Shown here in pieces: positions 27,144 through 52,521 of a stretch of 64,000 nt of DNA. The translations under genes and the position numbers were made by a program. This DNA is from Lingula anatina. Taxonomy: Eukaryota; Brachiopoda; Lingulata; Lingulida; Lingulidae. Location of the stretch: the NCBI RefSeq assembly GCF_001039355.2, contig NW_019775747.1:64001-128000 (forward strand), read 5' to 3'. Every line of letters starts with the position of its first letter. Positions within the stretch are counted from its first letter, which is position 1. The notes beneath the pieces were generated by a model. The model did no database searches, was not told the DNA's origin, and saw nothing but the letters and a program-made list of their open reading frames with translations.

Positions 27144-28877
27144 CCTTGCCTGTTTACATCCGGTTTCTCTACACATTGCGCTCACATCTAGCAAAATTGT
27201 CACACCAAACGCACTCATAAACACCACTTCTAAAGGGACGAGAAAGCATGTTTTCAGGGGATCTTTAAGCGTAAGTGATATCGAGGCAAACAGCAATAAT
27301 ATTTCCGATAGAGCTTAATGTCAACGAATAAAGATAATTTGTATTTGCTATATTTGGAATAAAAGATAAAGACAAAGGGGATAGTTGTTTTGTATTAAAA
27401 TAAAATATTTTGTCATAATCTTTGTATTAGCCTACTTATCTAAACCATATAGGCCTATCTAAGTCTCAAATGCTGTAAAAATGAAAAAGAAAAATAGGAT
27501 TTGCAATCAAAGTCTTTTAATGGTGAGAAATTGAATTGACTAAGCGTAAGAAACAAGAATTCAAAAAATAATCTGAAAAACGTATTTGAATACATAATTT
27601 GAATGAAAAAGTGCGAGAATTTTGACAGAGTGCAATATGGGGAAAGGGTATTGAAAAAACTATCAAAATCGTTTCATGGAGTACCTGGTGCCTGTACTTT
27701 ACCTGAATGTTTGGGCTATAGGCCTACCTTTCACAAAATCATCTTATTAACCAGTCAGTTCTTTTTATCTATCAACACGTTATGATAGATTGCTTATGAC
27801 TTGTTAACGTAAGCAAAATGTTTAACATTCCTTTACAAACATTTACGCAAACCGATAACTTGCACAAAATGATAAGGAAAGTGAATATGACAGAAAGTTA
27901 AGCGTACACTTTTAGCAACCAGACAAAGGAAAGCCATACATGTAGCATGCAATACTAAGACACTACCACGTCAAACACCCAAGTTTCATAGAACATTGGA
28001 AACCCACCTCTCTGAGCCATTCAGACAACACAGAGGTGATTTAACTCAGAAACTCATAGTTCCATCGGACGATTTTCTTCCAAATTTATCGTTTGTTTTT
28101 CTCGCACCGTGTTTTCATGACCTCCAACTATCTTGTTTAATATTTTCCCATTTCCGCAAAACAGACGTCACTTTTCTCTCACATATGAAATTATATCATA
28201 AAGCATATTTACTAAGTTGTCGAAAATATGTTTGAGATATTTGATTAGAAAAGTCTTTTTGATAAGGTGCTTCAGAAAAAGGCCCGTCGATGTATGGAGT
28301 GGAGTGAGAATTATGAAGCCTATATAATCTAATTCAAACTGTTATGTTTGATATTATTGCCAACAACCCGGGGCAAAAATGCATCAAATCGTAACCGTCG
28401 TGTCAGGAGCCCAGTTTTTGGAATAATAATCAACAAAAATTTCTGTTACAGAAAAGCGTTCTTGATATATGAACAATATCAGATCCACACAATCCTAATA
28501 AATAAAATACAGATTTACTCTTAAGCACTGAAAGAAAAATTCCGGAGAACTTTCTTCCCAAATGAGTTTACGATCATTAGAACTGCCAAAAAAGTACTTT
28601 GAAACAATAACATCAAGAACAGAGTGAGGAAATTCTTCATCTGAGTCCATCACATATATAGTCTCTAATGGTTAATCGATGTGGGATTAGAAGAAAGGGC
28701 CCTTCTATTAGATTTAAAAAAGAAATATGGACAAGTGAACTGACCATGCTGACTGGGAAGTGTTCACATATCCTCTTCTTAAACTCAACATTTCGGTCTT
28801 TCGTTACAAAAAATGACGGTAGTATAGGCCTATAAGCCATATAAGGCCCTTAACCACATAATTATGAACTGAAGTAA
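27144..28877. other. 5' flank of FAM234, first copy; no other gene seen
   Basis: This region holds the presumed 5' UTR and promoter of FAM234. Long minus-strand open frames run upstream of the ATG, but they do not look like protein. The region is alignable with 36030-37737 in the second copy. No TATA-type signal could be assigned with confidence. Confidence 0.4.
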
Positions 28878-29126
28878 AGCCTAGGTCCCAACTACGTTTT
28901 GGACGCACGTTTTTAGGTTCCTTGGGTCCGGCTAGGACGTAGCTAGATCGTAGGGAAGGAATCAAGTAATTGGTGTTGATCATGTCGAAAAGTTTCTACG
29001 TGCTGTTTGCGTCCTCCAAAAGTCGCACGATGAACGTGCTCCTCACGCACGAACTCCCTCGTTTTCTCCATTTTTTTGGCCGTGGACCACACGTAGCAGC
29101 CCGTGTGTTCGGTTGGGACCTAGGCT
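28878..29126. mobile_element. 249-bp MITE with 15-bp terminal inverted repeats and TAA target duplication (PIF/Harbinger type)
   Basis: The element begins AGCCTAGGTCCCAAC and ends with the exact inverse GTTGGGACCTAGGCT. It is flanked by direct TAA copies at 28875-28877 and 29127-29129. The second copy of the locus has the empty site with a single TAA at 37735-37737. A 3-bp TWA target duplication, short TIRs, small size and no coding capacity are the hallmarks of PIF/Harbinger-derived MITEs. The body is more GC-rich than its surroundings. The perfect TIRs and clean empty site suggest a recent insertion. No transposase is present in the window, so the element is non-autonomous. Confidence 0.9.
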
Positions 29127-29194
29127 TAAGAGAGGAATAGTGTGACTGTAATTTTGTATCAAGACCCCCAACATTTTTAATGACAGTGAAATGA

Positions 29195-29196
29195 TT

Positions 29197-29231
<35 letters not shown>

Positions 29232-29232
29232 T
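29195..29232. repeat. Tetranucleotide microsatellite (TTTA)n, first copy
   Basis: About nine perfect TTTA units lie upstream of FAM234. The corresponding tract in the second copy (37802-37844) is interrupted by two substituted units, so the two copies differ in purity. Confidence 0.95.
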
Positions 29233-29420
29233 TGAGAGGGGGAAAGTGATTGACCCTAAAACCTTCAAATTCGTGCATTCCCTGCGATTTTCATATATGA
29301 GTGACTGAATCAGTAGGACATACCAGGGAACATGGATCCAACACAGTCCAAGACTCTGTCTTGCTTGCTCTCTGCTTGCAGTCGCAGTGCGCCCTCACTG
29401 GGCAACTCACTCTCTCTCTC

Positions 29421-29421
29421 N
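29421..29421. other. Single N, probable contig junction
   Basis: This is one ambiguous base between a TC repeat and the abrupt start of the second FAM234 copy. Because both ends of the duplication sit on it, I read it as a scaffold join rather than a base-call problem. Similar lone Ns occur at 17002 and 52521 without visible duplication around them. Confidence 0.85.
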
Positions 29422-29437
29422 TGTATTATTTACTTAC

Positions 29438-32400
29438 TGTAGTAATGTTTAGTGGCAGGGAATTTCCAGAGTCTTGCCAGGTTGTGTGTTGTAGTACGGT
29501 CCATGGCAAACACCTCTGTAGTCAGAACTTTCAAATCATCATCACAAGTTACATGTCCTATAATCAAAAGAAAATGGAGTGACAACAATATACCTTTTGT
29601 TTTCAACAGTTAATTTTCTTCACAAAAGTACTAATAAATTTGCTAATATATCAAATTGTTTTCTCACTTCCTTTAACCAAATTAAATTCCTTTTAGAGCT
29701 TGGCAATAATTTTGATTAATTACTTAAGAACCATTGTTTCTCATATGCTTGGGTCATAAATCATTTTTCTGTAAATCCTTATGAAATTCTACTGTGAAGA
29801 TATAACCTACTATCTACTTTTAAGTATAACATTAAAACAGCAAAGGAAGAACACACTTAAATTAAAAAAGAACAACAATTTGCCATATTTGTATCTCAAA
29901 AGTATTTCAATATAAATCACATTAAACATGAAACATGTAGAGAACAAAATATATTCCCCATATCCAAAAAGACAAGCAACTTTCAATTAAAAATCTATCT
30001 CTACACATAAAACAGAAAACTCTATTAGACTTAAACAAAAACTGCACAATCCTATGTAACATACTACTAAAACCAAATTGAAACAAAAAAATTTTTTTTT
30101 ATTAAAAAATATATATTTCTTAGCGACCACTTCCTGAGAATGCAATACATTTCACCACAGACAGGAAAATGAAAATGAAACGATAACTAATTATATATGA
30201 CGGAATTCCCCTATCTTTTACCTTCACCACCTTCTTCCCCATGCCTCTTAGCCACACTGTGCCCATTGTGCTTCACATACTTATTTGATCTCTGCCTTCC
30301 ACCTTCAAAACTGTCAGACCCATAGTTCTCTTGCATTGAACTTTCTCCTTGTCCTGGATACCCTGGATATCCTTGCCTGTTACCATACTGGTTACCATAT
30401 CCATCTTTTTGCCCATAGTTCCTTTCTGAATAATCAGAAAATGAATTTGTCGTCTTTCTTCCTTCAGAATCTTGATCAATATAATAGGGGGGATAATTGG
30501 GATCATCTGGCCATTTATTTCTATTATTGTTATCATAAGAGCTATCATCAGGAGGCTCATATTGATTTTTTCTTCCTCTGCCTAGGAATGATTCTTCAGG
30601 CATAGGGTGAGAGGGCTCCATAGTGTTCTGGGTTTTCTTGTCATGGATTTCATCCCTACTCTGCCCCCTGCTTGGTTTGGTGGTTTGGTACTTGTCTAGA
30701 GCAGGTCTGGGGGTGAGCTGTAAAATGGGGAAAACAATCTTTTGGGATACAGAAAAAAAATTACCTTTTTTATGTAACTGATGATACAATATTACATTTA
30801 GAATAAAGCCTTTTAAATTACTAAACACATTTTGGCAGAAAATCAAACAGCCTATTTATCACATGAAAAGATAACTCAGACAATGAACTAAAGCTCCACT
30901 TGTTCAATAGATGTTAATTTAAGATGACTTAAAAAGCAAATAATTTCACTGACTGGTCTCTGTAAATCTATTCCGTGAGTTTCTCCCATGTTATCATTGT
31001 GTAGTTTTCCTTCTCTCCCCTGACTTCTGAAGATAAATAAGTCCCTGTGTAAATCGGTTGTCCTGAGCACTAGTGGTGAGGACATTTCAAACTTAGATGT
31101 ATTCAATGCCCACATCACATCACCTGTCTTGCCATTTTGGATCACAGTCTAAAAAAGTGAAATAAAATGTCACCATGAACTGATCCTTGGATTCTGTGCA
31201 TCTCAAAAGATATTTGTACAAAAGTATCGATTAAAATTAAAAAACTCTTGATCTTCCAAACCATTCAAGAGCATCAAATGGTAATTGTTTTTTGCCATGC
31301 TTGATCTTATTTTCACCACTGCACTACAGCTATTAACCATTTGTTATAAGCGTTGTAACATACTTATGAAACATTTATCATAGCCAAAGTCTTTAACCAC
31401 ATAAAAAATAAGATGTGCACATATTTTAAATTCACTTCTATCCAAAATATAAAAATATCCAAAACAGGCAACTCAAATGTGTTTTTAGTATAGGACAATA
31501 ACAAAAGACTGTTGCCTACACAGACTACGTACCCCAACCCCCTCCCCTACCCCAAATATGACCTTACCATGCAGTGGTCATAGCTTGGCCATTCTCCATG
31601 GCTCCAGTGAGACATGAAATCCAGTATGTCATCATCATCAAAATAACCTACTCCTGGAGTGCTGGAAATGAAATAAAACATTCTTCAGTCATTAATACCA
31701 TGCTTACTTTATAATGATGGCCTGAAAGAATTCTACATATTTATTTTGTACTTCATTTGTCTAATTTAATTCAAAAACAATTCAATAAACTTTTAGCAAA
31801 GGATTAAGTCTTAGTAAAAAATCATAACATTCTGAATATAAAAATGAAACGATAAGACCTTTCTTATTTGGTATAATCAAACACTAACCTGTAAGATTCA
31901 TATCCTATAAACTGTTTCTGCCAAATGGTTTCCAAGGTCTCTCCATTATAAAGTGCCATGGTCCCATCATACCCTGACATCAGGATGTCTTTGACTCCAT
32001 CATGTGTCACATCAACCAGAGTTGGTGGGACCATCACACCCTTCAGATCAGATCTTGTTTAAATATAAGAAATTTGTATATTATATTTACCAAATCTTTA
32101 TTTAGAAATTCATTATAAAAATACTTGATTGTGTTGTTGACTAAATTCACATCATGATTGCCCACTCTCAATATTTTTGCATGTTGTTGATATTTTTCAT
32201 TTCCAATAACTTAAGTTTTCAGAGAGATAAAAATTTTAATGATAATTTAACATCATGTACATGAATCCAATTGAACAAATGCAATCATCATATATATTAA
32301 ACTGATTTAAATGTAATGAGACAGTTAATGTTCTGATTCATCCTGTGGTCTGATAACACATAAGAGCGAAAATAAATCTAATACTGCACTTGAGGTATGG

Positions 32401-35400
32401 TGCAGCAATGATCAACTTTCCCTGTTGAAGATTGATGGAACCAATTGCAACGTTTAATTGTTGCTGATTCACATCTAAAGTTTAGAATTATATTCTCCTC
32501 TATTAATTGATTTAAACCTCTTTGATGATATAAAAAATTCAACATTTTACATGATAAAAAGAATGACTGAAAAAAAGTCACTTTTTTCATGCATATCCAA
32601 TGCCTATCTTAATATATATAAAGTTATAACTGGCAAGCATATTATCTACATGTATAACACAACTTACTTATAGATAGTAATTATTCCAGTAACAGGATCC
32701 TTCCATTTTCCTGGCCAGGCAGCATTATTCCCAGCAAGACTTGGAGCTGACATGTGTGGCTCTGTTGACAGAGCATGCTTAAAGAAATCTGCCAAGGATA
32801 TTGCCAGAAAATTTCCTAAAAAGAAATAAATATGAAAAAAAATGGGATAAAGAGAAAGTTCATCTTGGATAACAAACAGTACAGCACCTTTAAAATTTCC
32901 AAGTAAATCATCACTCTGCATCCCTAGTCATAGGATCAGCTTGATAAAAAAAGACAGTATTTCAACACCCCAAATTCTGTATTATCTCATTAAACAAATA
33001 AGAAATGGAACCAACCTGGAACAGTCTCTCCACCACTTCCAAATAATATAAACTGTGTCCCGTCTTTTCTGCTGTGTAATGCTAATGAGCTGTAGGTTTC
33101 TTTGCTGTCTGGCATCTCTAAATACTGCCCAATCACATGACCTGTGGCACCAGACAGCATTATCAGCCGGCCAGCAAAACGGACATGTTCCTGATGATAA
33201 GAAAAGATGTCTTTCAATTTATACTGTAGTTTATGTAACTAAAGATTGTTAATTTCTATCAGTTCTCTTACAGAAATATAATAAAAAAATAATTCCATCT
33301 TAAAGGTCTTCCACTTTCAAAACTCCACAAAAAAGTGAAAACTACACAATGAACTGAATCTATAACGCTGACAGACTGCTGTGATAAAGTTACCCTGTAC
33401 AGATTTTTCCCAAGTTGTGAGGTGAAATACTCTGTATCTTATCTTTTCACCTAAATGAACAGATTGTTGCCAACATAGTGTGTTGGTGAATAACTTTGAA
33501 GAGATTAGTAAAAAGTCTAGGTGTAGCAAAAAATACCCAGTAGGGCTTTTTTCTACAATTAAAAATTTGCCTATGTTACTCCTACAAATCAACTTCAACA
33601 GATTAAGGACAAATTGCTCATCCTTACTTTTTACCCTTCTTTTTAGATTAAAAAAATGAAAAAGCTTTACAAAGGAAAAAAGTGCAAAGAGGAAAAATAC
33701 AGTAAAAGGGACAGTGCTTCTAAAGGACTTATTGAGGGCAGGATTTTTAAATTCCAGCACCACTTACTGAGGGCTTGAACTTAGGCTCCCCTCCATGAGG
33801 CACGACTATCTCAGGCACAGTGTCTCCATCTACGTCAGGCACTGTGATCACATTGTAGTTATTCCAGCCATTGTTGAACACCGTGCTGTTCTTTCTCCAC
33901 AGAGCTTGTCCTGGAAACCATTATGCATAGAAAGGTGTTAAATTTTCAATTTTCAAATATCTAATTTTCACTGCAAAATTATTAAACAAGCCTTTTTAAT
34001 TCTTCGCATTTGCTCAAAACCATTTTAGTTTCATACTCCCTTTTACTTACATAAAAGTATAATATAATTTCCTTGTGTAATCACTTGATCTTTTTTGCAA
34101 ACATATTTAATAGTTTTTATAGTACATGCTTTTTTCTTTTTTTCATTTACACATTAATAACATACCTGTTCTTGGGTCAAAAGCCAACAAAGTCGACAGG
34201 CGTCCACTTCCAATACAATCCAGTTTACCATCCTTGTTAACATCTAGTTCTTGACAGTTTATTTCAAACACCTCAGCATACGTGTTCAACCTCCACAGCT
34301 CCTTGCCATCATATCCACGGAGAGCAATAACAAACCCAGCACAGGGGGAAGGGGAACCTTCAAGAAATGGTGGGTATATATATATATATATAGTTAATGG
34401 GCCACAGAACCAATTGTATCAATAAATCATTCTGAATATCACAGAATATGTTTGTTTTTGCTTTTTTAATTCTGATAGTGTTTAACTGACTAAGCAACAA
34501 AATGAACGTATAAGTGTATAATAAAAATATACCATGAAACTTAACACCTGTATAAACTTGCTGTGAAACTCATTACATCAAGGTCCTAAAGAAAATAGTA
34601 GATTTTGCCATAAAAACTGTTTGATGCTTCACGTGGAAATCTCAAATCATGTTAGTAGTGGTCACTATATCTATTGCTGATAATATGAAATACATACCTA
34701 GAGATTTGCAAAATTTGTCCATCTTTTCCTTATCTTCAAGTGTATGAACATCTTTGCCTATTCCAATGCCTAAAAGAATGTCTAACCTTCCATCTTCATC
34801 TACATCCACCAGTCTTATACATGATTCTGAACCTGAAATGGAGCAAATTGAGAATTATTAACCCTAACAAATATGGACATTTTGCCATTTAATTTATTAC
34901 TTAAACTTAATGAAGAGTGAAAAAAGAGCAGCTGGTGTATATATTTAGCAAGCTATTAAATAAAAAAGTGAATACAGGCATCCTACCTATATCTGCCATA
35001 TCAATCTTCCAATTCTTTGTTCCATGGAATGTCCCTGAAGAAACTGATCCAGATTTTCCCAACAAACCACACAAGTCACTAACGCTGCATGGCAAAAGAA
35101 AAGCTACAGTCACAACCAATCCTATACATATACATATTGCCACTATAAAACAGCACCTGGGCACTTTTGATATCATACGTCCTTTGCGAACTGCCACATC
35201 TGGATCAGACCGCGAGACTCGTGCTTTTGGTAACGTGAAGTTTTCCATTTCAATAACTTCTTCTTGGGCATCTGTGTGACCTCGATGAACTCCATTTTTA
35301 TGGGGTTTGTGCTTTCTTACAACAGAATCATCATCTTCTTCTTCATTATCACTGAGGTCTTGTGGCAGTGCTGAATACTGTACAGCCGTGGAGACATCTG

Positions 35401-36029
35401 ATGAATAGAATTTTTCAAAAGAATGTACATATCATTTTAAAATTTCTTACAAAGGAAGCGAGATCATCAACACAGATTGTAATGACCAGGTGTCTAACCA
35501 TTTGTTATATACTAAGATTTTGTTAAGAAATACAAACATCTAATTAAGCATCAGCCTTGTTAATTAGACTAGTGGGCCACTACTAGTAGTGCCAGATCAG
35601 ATGATAAAACATGCAAAATCTGAAAACAATTTTTAAATATAGAACTAATTAAGAACATAGCCAGGAAGTGCAGGTGCAAAATTTGTCTCAGCAGGAGGCC
35701 TTAATATGCTCCATACCTGCAGTAAGTAAGGCATCACACTGCAGCCGGTCCCTGCATTAAATAAACTAAAAGCATTGTACCAATTGCCTAGCTTCCCATA
35801 TACAGTGTATAATATACTAGTATTGGTGCAGGTACCGGTAGGCTTTGGTAGCAAACAGACTGCTCTTGCGTACTTAATGCACGCCACGACAACGAGAAGC
35901 AATTGTAACTTCCCAAGTGCATTGAACATAAACCTAACGAATGATGGCACAAAAAATGTCAATTAAGTGCTTAATAAAAAGAAACATGGTAAAACATACT
36001 GTACCTTTCTTGAGAAGCCTGCCTGCCAT
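29438..36029 (-). CDS. FAM234: FAM234 second copy, exons 1-12 only (probable alternative allele)
   Basis: Exons are 36005-36029, 34987-35397, 34698-34832, 34166-34357, 33768-33910, 33016-33190, 32668-32815, 31889-32053, 31568-31661, 30954-31148, 30222-30717 and 29438-29557. Every exon has exactly the length of its counterpart in the first copy and intact GT-AG borders. The frame is open over 2299 nt, about 766 residues. Exons 13 and 14, which carry the C terminus, the last FG-GAP-like motif and the stop, are missing because the sequence breaks at the N at 29421. Coding differences are few outside exon 11: for example two replacements in exon 2 and two in exon 7 (T to A, R to W). There are no frameshifts or premature stops, so this is not a decayed pseudogene. 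It is best explained as the other haplotype of the same gene; a truncated real paralogue is the alternative. Confidence 0.85.
34375..34392. repeat. (TA)n tract close to the FAM234 exon 4 acceptor, second copy
   Basis: About nine TA units lie roughly 18 nt upstream (minus sense) of the exon 4 acceptor. The first copy has only a short ATATAT at the equivalent place. This is a length difference between the two copies in a region that could hold the branch point. Confidence 0.85.
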
Positions 36030-48881
<12,852 letters not shown>

Positions 48882-50016
48882 ATTAGACAGAGGCATTTTG
48901 TTGATTTTCATTTCAAATTATAAGATTTATAAGGTGAAGACAATATAACATTTTGCTTATCACCATTTTTTTCTATCCGAGGATATGTACAACACGACTG
49001 TATGACAGCTGATGTCAAATCATAGTGCATCTTCCTAAACTCAGTGTGTGGAAATTTTCCATTAACTAGTCCTGCTGCATGAGAGAAAATGCTCATTCTT
49101 CCAAGGAAGTGTTGCTCATCGTGCAAACACACAACCCCATAGAAATGCTCATGTTATCAGATCCATCCTAGTGAGGGCTGAACAATGCAAACTAGCATTA
49201 ATGCCAAGCAAGTAAAGTCTACACTGATTGAAGTCAAGTGATGGGCTTCTTTAATGTCTGATTAATCCTTTTCTCAGTTTGACAATATATGCAATGATTC
49301 ATAAGCCAAAATTGGCTTCAGTGTTGGAACAGCAGCACTTTGTGCATACTGTAGTATTCTGGGTTTATTTACTTATTTTTTCATATTTTAAAATTGGTTT
49401 TTATTTTAGTTCATCTATTTATTTATTATCTTTTTTACCATTATTCATTTTGGCATGGTAGAGAAACAGCAAAAAACATACAATAATTTTAACTTGTGTT
49501 TTCTCAGGGCAATGGGTTTGCCCTCAACTACAAGTATGGGTTTGAAGCTCAAGGTTCTTCTATTAATGAGGATAGTGTCTGCCATGTCCCTAGAGAAGAT
49601 TACTAATAAACAAGAAGGAACCTCATGAGCAGCATATAGTGTCTAGAAATGAAGTACATGGATATCTTAAGTAAATCAAGGGAATTTCTATTTAGTGATA
49701 AGAATTTCCCTTGTTACCATTTATTACTGACACACATCTGCTGCTAAGGTAAAACTGATCTTGTAAAATCAAGGGAGCAGTCATTTCCTTGAAAAAAGTA
49801 TGGCTCAGAGATAAATATGTTCCCAAGTGAAAAGATGCCAAATATTTGGACAATCTACCTCGTACTGAACACATCAAGTGTCCCTGTACAACAGCCTGGT
49901 AATGTATCAATGCTGGGGTTTATAGACAGTTCATAGAAGTATTTTTCAGATTTCCCTCATTATACACCTTATTCTATCACAACTAATGGTACGCACATGT
50001 ATTTCTGTTTAACCAA

Positions 50017-50173
50017 AAAAGCTGTTATGTTTGGTGTTGCTGAAATTTTACAAATTAATAGACTTTTTTAGAAAAAAAATCTAATGTGTACAGTAGCAAC
50101 TGAAATGTTTAAATACACCCAGCTTTGTGTAGCACATACCATTCTGAAAACATTAAATAGCATGTTTGACCAT
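50017..50173. repeat. 157-bp tandem duplication in probable HS3ST 3' UTR, unit 1
   Basis: Landmarks shared with unit 2 are GTGTTGCTGAAATTTTACAA, TTTTTTAGAAAAAAAA, GAAATG near the middle, and TACCATTCTGAAAACATTAAA (T to C in unit 2). Confidence 0.85.
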
Positions 50174-50330
50174 AAAAGCTGTAGAGCCATCTGTTAGGTG
50201 TTGCTGAAATTTTACAATTTAATCAATTTTTTAGAAAAAAAAATCCCATGCATAGAGCAGAAATTGAAATGCTTAATTACAACCTCCCTTGTGTGGAAGG
50301 TACCATTCTCAAAACATTAAATTTAAGTAC
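50174..50330. repeat. 157-bp tandem duplication in probable HS3ST 3' UTR, unit 2
   Basis: This is a second, diverged copy directly adjoining unit 1 in the same orientation. The spacing of the shared landmarks is nearly unchanged. Confidence 0.85.
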
Positions 50331-50874
50331 ATACTTAAAATGCCTGTGTTTTACTTTCTGATGAAAATCTTTCTCTCAGCTGTTACCTCTCCAATTATAT
50401 TATTATGACTTCCGTCAACATAAAATCTGTTCCTGTAATTGCTCATTAGTAATCCTGCGCTTGGAGCAAGCCAATTTAGAAGCCTCTGTGACCAGATATT
50501 ATGGTCCTATGCAAAAATTAAACTGCAGTATTAAAATAGTTATTAGATCACTAAAAATCCTGTATCACCTTATATTTATTTGTGACTCTTAGTACCATTG
50601 TTGTTACTGAATAATTGGTTCAATGTATGATCCAGTTTTACTTTAATGTATATTACATTATGTTAATTGTCATGTACAGTGTATCCCTTATGAGGGTATA
50701 TCTCCTTGCATGTTGTATATAATTAAAACTTGTAAAAGTATTGTTGTGAAAGAATAAGTGTTATTAACACAGAATACAAAAGTACATTAACAGTATAAGA
50801 AGTAGCAATATATTTTTTCAAAAACACCCCTATGTATATTGGTTCCCGTTGTATCGAGATATTAGTGTTCTTGG

Positions 50875-50880
50875 AATAAA
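50875..50880 (+). terminator. HS3ST3: Candidate distal poly(A) signal of HS3ST
   Basis: A canonical AATAAA lies in T-rich surroundings about 2 kb after the stop codon. A proximal alternative is at 49605-49610. Motif evidence only. Confidence 0.35.
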
Positions 50881-51554
50881 TATTTTGTGTTTAAAACTGC
50901 CATTATAATGCCTTCTCACATATGAATGTATTTCAGTGCATCATGGTAAACATTCTGTGCATTTTATCCCACTTCTATGCCTTTTGGAGAAACATTATTT
51001 CAGGTACAAGTGAGATGGAAAATTAATGATTTACTGAACGCACAGATATCTTCTGAAATATTAAAATTTCTCTCTCTCTCACTCTCCTCAACATGTTGTT
51101 GCGGTTTCTCATATTCAATAATAGGCTGTGCATTTTCAGGGAATTAAAGATGAAATATAAATGTCTGTACACAGGAAAATTATCTCAAAGCTACATTTCA
51201 TTTTGACAGATGAAGAAGATTGGCATAAATACAACACAGTTGTATGACTGAAAGTGTTACTTTATTAATCATTCATTATAATATAATTATTGCTGAACAT
51301 GCATACAAAAAAAGACATTATATCTCAGAGATGCTTTCAATCATTAAACAGAACAATATCAGAAAACATATCAGAGTCTAGGCCATAATATTTAACAAAC
51401 TCAAATTCATACTGCAAAAAGTTACAAGGCAATTATTGATCCATGAAAAGCTCCTCCACATAACGCTTTATCATGAAAAGCTTCCCTAACCCTTAACCCT
51501 GAAAACCTCCCACACATCACCATTAACCTGCCAATGAAGAAATGTAGAAACCAT

Positions 51555-51577
51555 GGGGGGGGGGGGGGGGGGGGGGG
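51555..51577 (+). repeat. Poly(G) run of 23
   Basis: A homopolymer of 23 G on the plus strand. It gives a false proline run in minus-strand open frames. Such a tract can form G-quadruplexes and is prone to length errors. Confidence 0.95.
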
Positions 51578-52520
51578 TTGAGGGGTACACTCCTGAAAAT
51601 AAATACATGCCTGTGCCAAGAGACCCCTCCTCCCCATTAAAAATGGATGAAACATTTTTTTCAAAAGCTCTCTTTCCCAAATTTTTACAAAGTGATTTTT
51701 ATAAATGTAGAAACACCTGTTCACCCTAAAAAAAAGTGCTCAACTTTTTAAGGTGGGGATTTTTGTCACCTGACAGATAAATCTCTGCTATGGCTGCATA
51801 CCCAGAAGAGCAAAGAAAGTCCAAGAACAACATCATTATACAAGTAAATGAAGATTTACAGCAAGCTTGTTGGAACAGACAACCTCCCTACATAAACAAT
51901 CTATGGTATTTGTAAGCAAGAAAATTCCGGAAAAAAAAAGAATCGTAGATTTTTTCTTTGAGAAGCACTGAGTGTGACAAAGACCAGAGGTGGATAATGT
52001 TTTTCATTTCTCACACTTAAAATGGACCTAGAGCATCAACAAACTGCCATGATTTCAGCTATGTACTTGGTAAATGTCCCTGCTTTTATTGCAATTGGGT
52101 GAACTCCCTTGTGACAGAACAATTTACAGTACATGTGTTGCTGACGGCATGCTGGAATGACAGATAGAATTTCACTGAAACGCAGGTGGAAATGTCAGGC
52201 ATCAGAACACGAAAAGGAAAGGGATTTGTGTGAACACTGTGAATATCTGACTGCTCTCTTTGAAGTCCTGGAGCATTATAAAACTTTCTATCCTGCCTGA
52301 AATATCCTTTACCTTAACAGAATTAACATGCCATTAACTTTTCTTTTGCAATTTAGATCCGAGATGAAAACCCACTCAACGTGAAGGTTAATTTCTCAAG
52401 AGGCACCATCAACCATGAGAAGCAATGGGGATTGTTCACACTTGATCCAAGAATTTATAGGAATATTCACAGGCTGCAGAACTTGGTCTATGCACAAACA
52501 TATATTTAGCAAGCGCATAT

Positions 52521-52521
52521 N
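52521..52521. other. Single N, possible contig junction
   Basis: A lone ambiguous base. No duplication or repeat is visible on its two sides, so it may be a join without overlap or a simple base-call failure. Confidence 0.5.

Larger units (their letters stand above)
20510..29420. repeat. First copy of an 8.6-8.9 kb duplicated segment (FAM234 exons 1-12 and 5' flank)
   Basis: This segment matches 29430-38017 in the same order and orientation, across exons, introns and 2 kb of 5' flank. It stops at the lone N at 29421. The copies differ by scattered substitutions and many indels. See the paired entry and the finding on assembly overlap. Confidence 0.95.
48882..50900 (+). other. HS3ST3: Probable 3' UTR of HS3ST
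   Basis: Sequence follows the stop at 48879-48881 with no further coding exon. AATAAA hexamers occur at 49605-49610 and 50875-50880. The second would give a UTR of about 2 kb and the first about 0.75 kb. The stretch contains a 157-bp tandem duplication at 50017-50330. Confidence 0.5.

Noticed and set aside
26769-27296. 175-codon minus-strand open frame running into FAM234 exon 1
   Set aside because: Only its short internal part from the ATG at 27143 to the donor at 27119 is coding. The rest is 5' flank plus intron read through, with no family resemblance.
29301-29582. Plus-strand 93-codon frame across the N at 29421
   Set aside because: It is antisense to FAM234 exon 12 in its second half and is interrupted by an unknown base at the probable contig join.
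51422-51724. Minus-strand frame with a proline run
   Set aside because: The proline run is the translation of the 23-G homopolymer; the rest lacks coding character.
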